Positions 10,442-19,187 of a stretch of 64,000 bases of DNA are shown here, piece by piece. Where the stretch lies: assembly GCA_049487715.1 (NCBI GenBank), contig CP150548.1, positions 1,178,001-1,242,000 of the forward strand, in the 5' to 3' direction. This stretch comes from Pycnococcus provasolii. Taxonomy: Eukaryota; Chlorophyta; Pseudoscourfieldiophyceae; Pseudoscourfieldiales. Position numbers and translations under genes: made by a program. Within the stretch, counting starts at the first letter, position 1; the number at the start of each line of letters is the position of its first letter. The notes under the pieces are model-generated. The model did not search any database and had not been told where the DNA came from. It worked only from the letters and a program-made list of their open reading frames with translations.

Positions 10442-11425
10442 TCACAGACAGCTGTCCTTCTCCTTGATCATACTGATCCTGCCGAGGAGCCCGCTCATCT
10501 GCAGGAGCGTGCCAAGCCCCTCGACGATGCGCATGTGACACGTTCCAATCTCCTTGATCATCTCGAGCTTAACAAACTCGGGTGCCTCGTAGCTCTTGGC
10601 AATGCGGAAGAGCGTGGTGATGATGTCCGTGGCACTGTATCCCGTCTCGAAGAGGCTGGCGAGAAGCGCATACGCGTCGTCCACCTTCCCCTCAAGCGCC
10701 GCGGTCAGCATGGCGTTGACGTGCGCGGGGTGAGGCTGGTCGCAAACCTTGAATACGTTCTGCGCGTTGATGAGCCCGAATCCGCTGTGTGTCGCCTGCA
10801 GGTTGTTGAGTGCCTGCCTCATGTCGCCGTCCGACGTGAACACCACCGCCTCGAGCCCGTCGTCGACGTACGCCACCTTCTCGCACCGGCATACGTGCAG
10901 CAGCCTCTCGACCACCTCCTCGTCGCTGAGCTTGGTGAACCTGACGATGGCACATCGGCTCTGTATGGGTTCAATGATCTTCGTACTTTGGTTGCACGCG
11001 AGTGCGAATCGCGTGGTTGCGGAGTAGATTTCCATCGTGCGTCGCAGCGCCTGCTGGCTTGCGCCCGTCATGCTGTCCGCCTCGTCGAGAATAATCACCT
11101 TGTGCCTTCCCGGCGGCAGAGTAACCTTTTTCTGCGCGAAGATCTTGACTTTGTTGCGCACGACGTCGATTCCTCGCTCGTCCGACGCGTTGAGTTCGAG
11201 CACCGCCTCCTTCATGAGTTCCGCGTCTCCGCCGAGCAGTGCGCGCGCGAGGCACATGACAGATGTTGTTTTCCCCGTCCCCGGCGGTCCCGCGAAGATG
11301 AGGTTTGGCATGGACCCCTCCGCCGCCATGGCGTGCAGGCGCGCGACCGCCTCTTCGTTTCCGACGATGTCATCGATCAAAGTAGGCCTGTACTTCTCGA
11401 GCCACGGCAGCGTCGCTTCCGCCAT
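10442..11425 (-). CDS. RFC2: Replication factor C small subunit, RFC2 type
   Basis: The start is the ATG at 11425 ([14 protein letters not shown]); the longer open frame would add only low-complexity Pro-Phe repeats from a polypurine 5' UTR. The 327-residue protein is a canonical clamp-loader AAA+ ATPase: Walker [21 protein letters not shown], Walker [11 protein letters not shown], sensor 1 [10 protein letters not shown] and the SRC arginine-finger motif (EPIQSRC). Its sequence follows human RFC2 (yeast Rfc4) rather than RFC3-5, including [14 protein letters not shown] [12 protein letters not shown] and ENVFKVCD-like [12 protein letters not shown]. It loads PCNA onto DNA in the RFC complex in the nucleus. 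The upstream region carries an E2F-type and a telo-box-type site. Confidence 0.95.
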   Translation of the reverse strand: MAEATLPWLEKYRPTLIDDIVGNEEAVARLHAMAAEGSMPNLIFAGPPGTGKTTSVMCLARALLGGDAELMKEAVLELNASDERGIDVVRNKVKIFAQKKVTLPPGRHKVIILDEADSMTGASQQALRRTMEIYSATTRFALACNQSTKIIEPIQSRCAIVRFTKLSDEEVVERLLHVCRCEKVAYVDDGLEAVVFTSDGDMRQALNNLQATHSGFGLINAQNVFKVCDQPHPAHVNAMLTAALEGKVDDAYALLASLFETGYSATDIITTLFRIAKSYEAPEFVKLEMIKEIGTCHMRIVEGLGTLLQMSGLLGRISMIKEKDSCL

Positions 11426-11460
11426 CGTTCCAGGGAATAAAGGGTCGTCTGCGAGGGAGG

Positions 11461-11501
11461 GAAAAGGAAAAGGGAAGGGGAAGGGGAAGGGGAAGGGAGG
11501 G
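11461..11501. repeat. Polypurine AAGGGG simple repeat in RFC2 5' UTR
   Basis: Tandem AAGGGG/GGGAAG units lie 36-76 bp upstream of the RFC2 ATG. They are probably transcribed as a pyrimidine-rich 5' leader on the minus strand. Confidence 0.7.
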
Positions 11502-11564
11502 AACCCCCAACCTAACCAGGCTGCCAGGGGGGAAACAGGGGGGAAATCCAAAAAAAAGAATTAC

Positions 11565-11572
11565 GCGCGAAA
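11565..11572 (-). promoter_or_regulatory. E2F-like site (TTTCGCGC)
   Basis: The minus strand reads TTTCGCGC, fitting the E2F consensus TTTSSCGC, about 140 bp upstream of the RFC2 start. RFC genes are known E2F targets in plants and animals. The match is short and the genome is GC-rich, so chance remains possible. Confidence 0.35.
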
Positions 11573-11587
11573 TGCTCTTGGTTTTGG

Positions 11588-11596
11588 TTAGGGTTT
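11588..11596 (-). promoter_or_regulatory. telo-box (AAACCCTAA)
   Basis: The minus strand carries an exact AAACCCTAA telo-box within a GGTTAGGGTTTTGGGG run, 16 bp from the E2F-like site. A second TTAGGG lies at about 11613. In land plants telo-boxes accompany genes for replication and translation. An alternative is interstitial telomere-like DNA. Confidence 0.4.
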
Positions 11597-11716
11597 TGGG
11601 GTCGGAGTAGGGTTAGGGCTACGGCTCGGGTTACATACGGCTCGGGTACAGTAAGCCTCCAAACCGTTCGTGTCTAACCTTAGGTCACCTTGCACATTTT
11701 GCACGTCGTCGTCGCC

Positions 11717-12631
11717 ATGTCCAACTTCCCCATGCCGCCCGGCGTCTCAATGCCGCAATTTGCAGCCGTGCCGCAGCAGCAGCAACAACAACAACAGCCG
11801 GCCGCTACGGTGTACCAACAGCCGGTGTATCCGCAGCAGCAGCAATATCAACAGCCGGTGTATCCGCAGCAGCAGCAATATCAACAGCCGGCGTATACGC
11901 AGCAGCACCAACCGCAGCAAACGACGATGATGGGCTCGGTGCAGCAGCAATTGGCCGCTGCGGCAGCCCCTGTCATGGCCACCGCCCTACCTGGCTACGC
12001 CGCGCAGCCACCTCCCGGTGGTGCCGGAGGTCCATTGACGTCGAACGACAGATGGGCCGTGCTGTGGACAGTACTTAAGCTCTACTACTGCTTGGATGCG
12101 TCGCTCGCCTTCTTTCTCGCACTTGGTGGTCTCGTCTTCAGCTTGGCCACCTTCAAGGATCCGTCTTGCACCGTGCCGTTCCTCGGCATATCAATTCTCA
12201 TCTTCATCACGCGACTGTTCGACTTTGGCTACAACGTGCGCGAAATGTGCTGCTGCCCGTGCTGCCCGCCAAGAGTGGAAACGCACATGCCGCCGCCGCA
12301 GCAGCACCACCAAGCATGGCCAAACGACAAGATGGGCTACACCATCAGATTTAACTTTTGCATATGCTGCACACAGCTCGGTCTCTCGACTATTCAGGGC
12401 GGCTTGGGCATCGTCGGCGTGCTCGGCGGGTTTGGCAAGTGCGAGGGTGCCGGTCCTGTGCTCGCGTTGGTGTTTGGCGCCATGCTCTTCATGAATGCTG
12501 CGGAGGAAGCGTTCATCTGGGGATGGGCGTGGTTCCTGCATAAGGAGCAGCACAACATGCCGTTGCCAGGCTGGGTGGACAGTTGTATCCCTGACTGCGT
12601 GTGGGCTTATGCACGTCGCACGTCGCGGTGA
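11717..12631 (+). CDS. Four-helix membrane protein with Gln-rich N-terminus
   Basis: The ATG at 11717 begins MSNFPMPPGV; the frame upstream has no ATG. Residues 15-75 are a Gln/Tyr/Pro-rich tail built partly from YQQPVYPQQQQ repeats, probably cytosolic. Four hydrophobic segments follow: LDASLAFFLALGGLVFSL, FLGISILIFITRLFDF, LSTIQGGLGIVGVLGGF and ALVFGAMLFMNAAEEAFIW. A Cys-rich stretch (EMCCCPCCPP) follows helix 2, which could be palmitoylated or bind metal. The family was not recognised; the helix count recalls tetraspan proteins, but no CCG tetraspanin motif is seen. The gene diverges from RFC2. Confidence 0.75.
   Translation: MSNFPMPPGVSMPQFAAVPQQQQQQQQPAATVYQQPVYPQQQQYQQPVYPQQQQYQQPAYTQQHQPQQTTMMGSVQQQLAAAAAPVMATALPGYAAQPPPGGAGGPLTSNDRWAVLWTVLKLYYCLDASLAFFLALGGLVFSLATFKDPSCTVPFLGISILIFITRLFDFGYNVREMCCCPCCPPRVETHMPPPQQHHQAWPNDKMGYTIRFNFCICCTQLGLSTIQGGLGIVGVLGGFGKCEGAGPVLALVFGAMLFMNAAEEAFIWGWAWFLHKEQHNMPLPGWVDSCIPDCVWAYARRTSR
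11816..11914 (+). repeat. Three 33-bp tandem coding repeats
   Basis: Units at 11816-11848 and 11849-11881 are identical; the third at 11882-11914 has diverged. They encode 11-residue Gln/Pro/Tyr units in the membrane protein's tail. Confidence 0.85.
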
Positions 12632-12777
12632 GATTTGCCTAAAGTATTTAAGAAAAAATAATCCGCCCAGCGGTGGTGGTTTACAGAAAAAGTTTTGATC
12701 AAGGCAATTAAGAAACCTCACACACTTGCTGTACGTTGCGGAAAAAAAAATTGTGAGGCGCAACGTCGTTTCTATGT

Positions 12778-13443
12778 TTAGAAGACGACGCCGAGCGCCA
12801 CGAGAGCAGCCATGCCAAGCATCGCCGCACGGCCGTTGACGCGCTCGCTCGTCTCCGGGAAGACGCCGGAAAGGTTCTTCTCGTAGAACTCCATCACGGG
12901 CTTCTGCACGTTGTCGGGGATGTATCCCGCCGTCTTGTCGACGACGGGCACGAGGCTTGCGGCGGTGATCGCGACGATCTGGATCGCGACGCCGAGCGTG
13001 TTGGGGAAGGCTGCCGCCTGCGTGATGACGTCTCCGTCGAACATGTGGTGGCAGTATGCGAGGAATCCGAGCTGCGCGAGACGTCCGTTCAAGAGCTCCG
13101 CCCACTCCGTGAATCCCATCTGCTCGTAGAAGGTCTTTCCGTACTTCTCGACGAGGATTTTGTTTCCGATCTCAGACGCGCCATCCGTTCCCGCGAGGAA
13201 GGTGAGCGCCTTCTTGAGCTCGGGCACGTCGGGCACCCACGCGGGCACCGCGGCACCTCCCTCCGCCTTCGCCATCACCTCGGAGAGTTCCCCGAGTCCG
13301 AGTTCTCCCATGAGGTCAGCCGCTTCGGCGTCCGCCTTGTCCTCGGTGGTGGCGCGCGTGACAAAGGATGGGCGTGCACCGTGCGAGGTTCGCACGGCGG
13401 CACGGATGGCGCGGGTGGGCAGGGTGACACGTGAGGCGATCAT
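12778..13443 (-). CDS. ELIP/LHC-like chlorophyll-binding protein (plastid)
   Basis: The ATG at 13443 starts MIASRVTLPTRAIRAAVR, a good chloroplast transit peptide, and the upstream frame is low complexity. The mature part has two chlorophyll a/b-binding type helices, each with the E..NGR..M/LG signature: EWAELLNGRLAQLGFLA in the middle and SERVNGRAAMLGMAALVALGVVF at the C-terminus. A third hydrophobic segment (TLGVAIQIVAITAASLVPVV) lies between them. Three helices with signatures on the first and third match ELIP-type stress proteins of thylakoids more than light-harvesting antennae, which carry more pigment ligands. These proteins bind free chlorophyll and protect against excess light. Length 221 residues. 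Confidence 0.85.
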   Translation of the reverse strand: MIASRVTLPTRAIRAAVRTSHGARPSFVTRATTEDKADAEAADLMGELGLGELSEVMAKAEGGAAVPAWVPDVPELKKALTFLAGTDGASEIGNKILVEKYGKTFYEQMGFTEWAELLNGRLAQLGFLAYCHHMFDGDVITQAAAFPNTLGVAIQIVAITAASLVPVVDKTAGYIPDNVQKPVMEFYEKNLSGVFPETSERVNGRAAMLGMAALVALGVVF

Positions 13444-13847
13444 CGTTCTTCTTCTTTGGAAGCTTGTGGTAGAATGGCTGGGGTGGATGGGCAGACGCGC
13501 GTCTGGACGTCGAGGCGAGCGGGAAGGGGAAGGGGAAAGGGAAGACAAGCGAGTGGCTGAGCTTCATTCTGAGAAATCCACAGACCCACTAAACCGTTCA
13601 CTTTTTCTTTTGGGGCCAAGTTCGGGGTTCTCTTTTTCCACGTCCCACGAAAACTCCCTGGCCCCTGTACTACGTTCCGATCGGCGGCGCGTCGTGGTGG
13701 GGCCCGTCTGCCCGTGGTAGGACAGGCTTGACACTGCTTGAGGCCCAAAAACTATCCATAAGGTACCTCCACAAGGTTCCCTTCCTGGAACAGGCTGGCA
13801 CATTCGATAGTCTATGTACAAAGCAAATGTTCTACGTGGTGTCTTTG
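13444..13847. promoter_or_regulatory. Upstream region of the ELIP-like gene
   Basis: This 404-bp gap lies between the ELIP-like ATG and the end of the LRR gene, both on the minus strand. It contains a GGGAAG-type polypurine run near 13525-13545. No gene is seen. Confidence 0.4.
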
Positions 13848-16715
13848 TTACTTGTACACGAACGCCTCTCCGAAACGACTCGACGGAATGGGTCGTTCTC
13901 CAGGTGATTCAGACGCGACGGTGGTGCCCGATGGCGTGCTGCTGCTGCTGCTCTTAACCACCACCCATCCGACGCGCACCACAACCTCGGTGGCCGACTC
14001 GATCTTTGGCGACTCGCACACAACGACGTTGTCGTCCACCAACTCGCCACGAACGCCATGATCGCCAAACAGGCAACCGAAGACGCGACGTGCGCCCTTC
14101 TCGTCGACGTGCTCCTCCGCCTCCGACGCCGATGGATACCCGCGGCCTCGCACCTCCACGCGCGTGCCAGGCGCGCCGGAGCTGGGAAGCAAGCGGCTGA
14201 CGTGCATCCAGTCGCAGCCCACAATCAGTGTCGAGCCACGGGTCCACTCGGGAAGCGGGCAAGCAAGTTTATTGTGTGCAACATCCCACTTGCGGTCACG
14301 CCAAGGCTTCTCATTCGGAGGAAGGCCGTTCGGGGGACATCGGCGAAGGCCGGGCACGTCGCGGTCGCGCCAGCGGGCTGGCAGCGCGCCGGTGAAGCGA
14401 TTGCGGCTCAGGTCAAGACGTTCGAGCAGAGGCAGGTCCACCAAAAATGGAGCGAGCGTGCCATTGAGGTGATTGCGAGACAGGTTCGCCTCCTCGAGCA
14501 GCTTGAGATCTTTCCACGAAGAGGGTATGACGCCCTCGATGGAATTCTCCGACAGGTCGAGCGATTCGAGAAGCTCGAGACGACCGTAGCTTTCAGGCAA
14601 AATGCCGCCGAGCTGGTTGCGCGCGAGACGAAACGTTGCCAAGCTGCGAGCTAACGGGCCGTTGCCAATCGAATCGGGAAGTGCACCCTCGAGCGCATTG
14701 CCCGCCGCATCAAGCGTGTGCATTTCGCCGCACATCGCCAAACCCGCGGGAATCGTGCCGCTGAGCTTATTTTCAGCCACGTTCAGCTCCTGCAGCCTTC
14801 GTGGGAACACGACGTCTGTCGCGGCGGGAGGTGCCAGCGCACCTTCGACGCGATTCCTCGCCAGACGCAGCGTGCGAAGCTCGGGCAAATTCCGCCACAG
14901 CGAGCCGTCCTCGAACGGCATTCCGCTCAGAGCATTGCCGCTCGCGTCGAGATGGCGCAGGCTTCGGCTCGCCTTGGCGATGGAGACCGTGCCCTCGAGG
15001 CTGTTGTCAGCGACATCGAGCACGGAGAGGTTGGGAAAGCTGAGGTTGCCAAGCTCGAGTCCCTCGAGCGGCGTGCCCGCCAGCCGATTGCTCGCCAGGC
15101 GAAGCGTGCGAAGTGGATGATTCGGCGACGACGTTCCGAGGTGCAAGTCACCCTCCAGGCGATTGCTGCTGAGGTCGAGCAGCTGCAGGTGCCTGAGCCG
15201 GTCGAAGATGTCGGCGGGAAGCTCACCTGCCAGCCGATTGCCGTGGAGAGACAGAACCGTCAGCCGCGCGCTGGAGGTGAATGCGCCGAGCACCGCGCCG
15301 GCGTCGCCGGTAAGTCCCGACTTGCTGAGCGTGAGCTCGCGCAGGCGAGGCAGCCTTGCAAGCCACGCCGGCGGCGGTGCGCCTCCCAGCCGCACGCCAC
15401 CGAGGTTGAGCGTGCGCAGCATGCGCATGCTCTCCCAGCTACTCGGCAGCGGCCCGATGATCTTCGCGTTATCGCTGAGCAGCATGTGCTCGAGCTTCGG
15501 CATGGCACCCCAGCTCTCCGGGAGCGATCCGGTGAGCTTGTTGAAGCTTAGATCGAGCGCCTTGAGAGGTAGCTTCGCAAGTGCATGCGGCAGCGTGCCG
15601 TCGAGGTTGTTCTGCGTCAGCACGAGCGCCTCGAGACTCCTCAGCTTGTCGATGTCCGCGGGGATCGTGCCGGACATGAGATTGTGCCCAAGATCGACGT
15701 AGCGCAGCTCGTACAGGCGTGTTAGCATTGTGATGTTCAGCTCGTGGTACATGCACCCAACGTTGTTGAAGACGAGCTTGAGCTCCGTCACGCGTCCTCC
15801 CACGCAGCGAACGCCGTGCCAGGCGCCAGTCGTCGACCCGCACGGGGTTCCCTTCAGCCATCCGTAGTTGTTGTTCCACCGCGGGCCGTTGCACTGCTCG
15901 TAGAATTCGCGCAGAGCATCAGCTTCCAAGTCTTCCGTGAGCATCGGCAGAGCATTCGCCTCGTCGATCTTCGTCACGAGGTCGCTGTCGTCATTGGCCT
16001 GCTCGTCGTGCTGCTGCAGCACGTCGACAGCGTCTGCGACCGCCGCCTTCTTGCTCTTCTGCGCCTTCTTTTTTCGCCGTTTGTTGAGTGCCTTGTATGC
16101 TTTCTTCGCTTCGGCGATGACGAGTGAGCGCTGCGGCGCGACGTTCTCCGGTCCCAGAGCACCTCCGTACAAGGCGCCGTCGTCGTCGTCGTCGGCGCCG
16201 CCGTCGTCGTCGTCGTTCGTCGTTTGCGCCTTCGTGGTTAGGGCACCCACGCCGTCCGCCGAGTTTGCTGCCGCGACGATCGCCGCGTCCTTTCCGGCAG
16301 GCAACTGGCTGGCCGCGACGGTGGCTCCGTATTCCGCGTCTCCCTGGGTCACGGCGGCGTTGCCTTGGTCTTTCTGTTCGCTTGCGCCGCTAAGCCTTAA
16401 GGCGGCGCCTGCGTCAGCGATTGCGCGCGCCGCAGCCGGGCCAGCAGGTGCCAGTTCTTTCAAGGCTGCGTCTGCGGCGAGAAGGTACGTGGGCAGGCTC
16501 GGCTCGTCGAACATGCGGTCTCTCCACTGCCTGATTCTCCTGACGTCTTCGATGGTGCGCACGGGCGGTGGGCTGTCAAACTCGTGCCAGTTTTTGTCCC
16601 TAGCTTTTCCTGTCTGCAGGTACCCGTGCGGCTGCGCGGCCGCACGGGTGCAGCAGGCGGCCAAGACGAGTGCAACATACCACCACGAGGTGAAGGTGCC
16701 ACGTCGTAGCGACAT
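13848..16715 (-). CDS. Secreted leucine-rich-repeat protein with C-terminal TIG-like domain
   Basis: The ATG at 16715 starts a signal peptide (MSLRRGTFTSWWYVALVLAA, cleavage near AAAQP). After an Ala-rich stretch, an Asp-rich segment and a basic KKAYKALNKRRKKKAQKSKK stretch comes a plant-type LRR N-cap (ALREFYEQCNGPRWNNNYGW, then CVGGRVTELKL). About 16 plant-type LRRs follow (LxxLDLSxNxLxGxLP). The last 130 residues contain LLPSSGAPGTRVEVRGRGYP and VVCESPK, the start and end of an IPT/TIG immunoglobulin-like fold. No transmembrane segment or kinase is present, so it is probably cell-wall or extracellular. It could act in recognition or adhesion; no receptor partner is visible. Length 955 residues. 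Confidence 0.88.
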   Translation of the reverse strand: MSLRRGTFTSWWYVALVLAACCTRAAAQPHGYLQTGKARDKNWHEFDSPPPVRTIEDVRRIRQWRDRMFDEPSLPTYLLAADAALKELAPAGPAAARAIADAGAALRLSGASEQKDQGNAAVTQGDAEYGATVAASQLPAGKDAAIVAAANSADGVGALTTKAQTTNDDDDGGADDDDDGALYGGALGPENVAPQRSLVIAEAKKAYKALNKRRKKKAQKSKKAAVADAVDVLQQHDEQANDDSDLVTKIDEANALPMLTEDLEADALREFYEQCNGPRWNNNYGWLKGTPCGSTTGAWHGVRCVGGRVTELKLVFNNVGCMYHELNITMLTRLYELRYVDLGHNLMSGTIPADIDKLRSLEALVLTQNNLDGTLPHALAKLPLKALDLSFNKLTGSLPESWGAMPKLEHMLLSDNAKIIGPLPSSWESMRMLRTLNLGGVRLGGAPPPAWLARLPRLRELTLSKSGLTGDAGAVLGAFTSSARLTVLSLHGNRLAGELPADIFDRLRHLQLLDLSSNRLEGDLHLGTSSPNHPLRTLRLASNRLAGTPLEGLELGNLSFPNLSVLDVADNSLEGTVSIAKASRSLRHLDASGNALSGMPFEDGSLWRNLPELRTLRLARNRVEGALAPPAATDVVFPRRLQELNVAENKLSGTIPAGLAMCGEMHTLDAAGNALEGALPDSIGNGPLARSLATFRLARNQLGGILPESYGRLELLESLDLSENSIEGVIPSSWKDLKLLEEANLSRNHLNGTLAPFLVDLPLLERLDLSRNRFTGALPARWRDRDVPGLRRCPPNGLPPNEKPWRDRKWDVAHNKLACPLPEWTRGSTLIVGCDWMHVSRLLPSSGAPGTRVEVRGRGYPSASEAEEHVDEKGARRVFGCLFGDHGVRGELVDDNVVVCESPKIESATEVVVRVGWVVVKSSSSSTPSGTTVASESPGERPIPSSRFGEAFVYK

Positions 16716-17431
16716 GACGAGGCCGAGCGGCACGATGAGAGCGCGCTGCCTGATCGCGCTGGTGGTTGACTGATGGCGTGCGCTGGTGGTGCGCTGCGTG
16801 GCAAGGACGACGACGATGCAAGGACCCCCTGGGGCAATGCAAGGCAACGTGGAGGGAGGGCGACCCGCACCTACAGTATAACCCCCCGCGTAGAAGGGAA
16901 TAAGTCGGGGATCCCATCGTACCACTACCCGGTACTACAAGTTTCTACAGGTACAGTACTGTACAGTATGTACCGAGAAAGGAGTAAGGCAGTAAGGACC
17001 TGGGGGACCCGCCCAAACCAGCTTGCCCCAACCATAGTCTAACCATAACCATGGAACTGTGAAATCAACCTAAACTTAAAAAGCCTCTCTGACTGATGGA
17101 GGAACAAATTACACCCCTTTGACCCCTCCACTGGTCCAACCAAGAGATTCAAATGCGATTGATTGTCTCGGACCGGTTCGGGGGCCCCTCCCTCCCTCTT
17201 TCTGCCCCTATGGCCCTGCCTGGGGGAAGAACAGAAAAGCAAGTCTACCTGACCTGACACCTGAGGCTGTCTGTGTGACATCTAGCTCAGTGTACGCTGT
17301 TATCTTAGTATGTATACCATCATACCCGTATCTCGTTCTCGTTATTCGTTATTCGTCTTCGTTTCTTTTATGTCTTCGTCGTTGAATCTTTCATCATAAT
17401 CATCCTCCGCTCCGCCTTCTTAGTCTAATCC
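16716..17431. promoter_or_regulatory. Divergent upstream region, LRR gene / kinase gene
   Basis: About 716 bp between divergent genes. The stretch around 16930-16975 is rich in GTAC-centred palindromes (ACAGTACTGTACAGTATGTACC). AT-rich, TTCGT-rich sequence precedes the kinase start. No gene is supported here. Confidence 0.4.
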
Positions 17432-17558
17432 ATGTCGCCGTTTGCCAATCGTGGTCAGGATCATAATAATAGGAATAATAAGGGCAGCAGCACCACTGCG
17501 CACTCGTGGCTGATGGCGGCAATTGGACGCAAGGTTGTGCCTCAAAACAAACGCCACG

Positions 17559-19100
17559 ATGATGATGGCTATCAGCAGCAGAACACAAACAACAAGATCA
17601 TGCCACTCACGTCAGCCGCGCGACTTCGGGAACAAGCGAGGAAGTGTGCGGCGACATCGTCACCGGCAGAAGCAACCATATCCTGGGAGCGTGACACCGC
17701 CGCCACCCATGCCCGCGCTCATGCACAGCAGGAAAACGACAATGTCAGCAAAAAGAGGATTTGGAGGGAAAGCAGCACCCACAACGACGACGACGACGAC
17801 CACCACCACCACGACCACGACGACGACAACGACCAATAAATGCACCAACAACAACATCAACGACTGCAGCAGTAGTGCGACCAACAACAACAATAATGCT
17901 CAGCACGCGCAAGTCATCATATTTCCCGAGGAGGCGCTTTCTGTCGACGAACGCAAGCCGCTGCTGGGTGAGGGAAATTGCGGTGAGGTGCGACGTGGAC
18001 AGCTCAATGGACATGGACCTGTGGCGGTGAAGATCTTGCGTGCGGGAACGCCGAGTCCGTCGAGTCCACCGGGACACAATAATCCCAGCATCGCGACGAC
18101 GGCACGCTCGAGCATCGACGGCATCATCGGCATCCTCAATCGCACCGCCACGCAGCTGAGCCCGACGAGAGGCACGCGACGAAGCATGGCTGCGGCGCGT
18201 CACGAGCTTGCGATCATGGCGCACCTCTGCCACCCAAATGTTGTCAGCCTCGTGGGTGCGGTTGTGCGTCGCGGTCGCGGTGGTGGCGTTGGCGGAGGCA
18301 AGGAGCCGCTCGTACTGCTCGAGCTCGTCGCAGGACCGACACCATCGCCGGGCGTGCCACCAAATCAGCCGTGCGACATGCACAACGTTCTCCACGGCGA
18401 GCGCGCCGTGATCGTACGAGGTGGATCCGGGCGTTTCCACACAATAGCATCGGCGCATCATCCCGCGTCGGCGAAGAGCCGTCTCTCATCTCTAAACGCA
18501 GAAAACTACGCGCCGATCCCAGCTGGCGCTTTGCAGAACCTCGCATCGGGAATCGCGCGCGCTCTCGCCCACCTCGCCGAGCGTGGCGTGAGCCACCTCG
18601 ACATGCGCCCACACAACATCCTCGTGACGCGCGACTGGACGCCAAAGCTGTGCGACTTTGGCGTCGCGCGCTTCTGGAATCGCGGCGCGCCGGGTGGCGT
18701 GCACCCACCATCCGGCGGGGCGCCCGGGGCCACACCGCGTCACACCGGCGCGCCGGCATACCAAAGTCCCGAGGCACTACGCGGTGGGCTGGCTCTGCTC
18801 GACGCGCAGAAGCACGGCGCGTGCGACGTTTGGGCATTCGGCGTGATCCTGTGGGAGCTTGTGAGTCGCAAGCTCCCGCACGCTTCTGCTGCCGGCGACC
18901 ACGCCATCGTCACGGCAGTGCTCTGCGGCGAACGTCCACGCTGGCCAACTGCCGCAAAGCACGCGCGCGCGTATGGCGAGGCGGCAGCTTTGAGCGAGGA
19001 GGTGCTTCATGTATGGCACAAGCTTTCGGCGATGTGCTGCCAAGAGTCTCCCACGATGCGCCCGTCGGCGCACGACCTCGTTGTGGCACTGGAAAAGTAA
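17559..19100 (+). CDS. Ser/Thr (TKL-type) protein kinase
   Basis: The catalytic domain runs from about 17940 to the stop. It shows the glycine loop LGEGNCGEV, VAVKIL with the ATP-binding Lys, the catalytic loop HLDMRPHNILV (HRD reads HLD but the Asp and Asn are kept), DFGVARF, and SPEAL in place of APE, so it should be active. Long Ser/Thr/Gly-rich inserts lie after the VAVK strand and in the hinge. The N-terminal region is a poly-Thr then Asn-rich linker encoded by ACG repeats (17780-17835). The first ATG in the kinase frame is 17559. A different frame has an ATG at 17432 and a more natural N-terminus (MSPFANRGQDHNN), ending at 17839 inside the same repeat. The true start may therefore be 17432 with a one-base error in the repeat. 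Confidence 0.82.
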   Translation: MMMAISSRTQTTRSCHSRQPRDFGNKRGSVRRHRHRQKQPYPGSVTPPPPMPALMHSRKTTMSAKRGFGGKAAPTTTTTTTTTTTTTTTTTTNKCTNNNINDCSSSATNNNNNAQHAQVIIFPEEALSVDERKPLLGEGNCGEVRRGQLNGHGPVAVKILRAGTPSPSSPPGHNNPSIATTARSSIDGIIGILNRTATQLSPTRGTRRSMAAARHELAIMAHLCHPNVVSLVGAVVRRGRGGGVGGGKEPLVLLELVAGPTPSPGVPPNQPCDMHNVLHGERAVIVRGGSGRFHTIASAHHPASAKSRLSSLNAENYAPIPAGALQNLASGIARALAHLAERGVSHLDMRPHNILVTRDWTPKLCDFGVARFWNRGAPGGVHPPSGGAPGATPRHTGAPAYQSPEALRGGLALLDAQKHGACDVWAFGVILWELVSRKLPHASAAGDHAIVTAVLCGERPRWPTAAKHARAYGEAAALSEEVLHVWHKLSAMCCQESPTMRPSAHDLVVALEK

Positions 19101-19187
19101 GACTCGGCGGGATTGCAAATACATTGTAATAAAAAAATGTGTCGTTGAAGAAAAAAAAAAGAAAATGGTTTAACTTTACAATGTTCT

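Noticed and set aside
10274-11440. 388-residue plus-strand open frame over RFC2
   Set aside because: Antisense shadow of RFC2; no domain, and its N-terminus overlaps the end of the HCF173-like gene.
11581-11620. TTAGGG-like run considered as an interstitial telomere
   Set aside because: Only scattered units, with one exact telo-box in a promoter position; a regulatory reading is simpler.
11816-11914. Regular 33-bp repeats considered as a CRISPR array
   Set aside because: There are no spacers; the units are tandem, in frame, and encode a Gln/Pro/Tyr tail.
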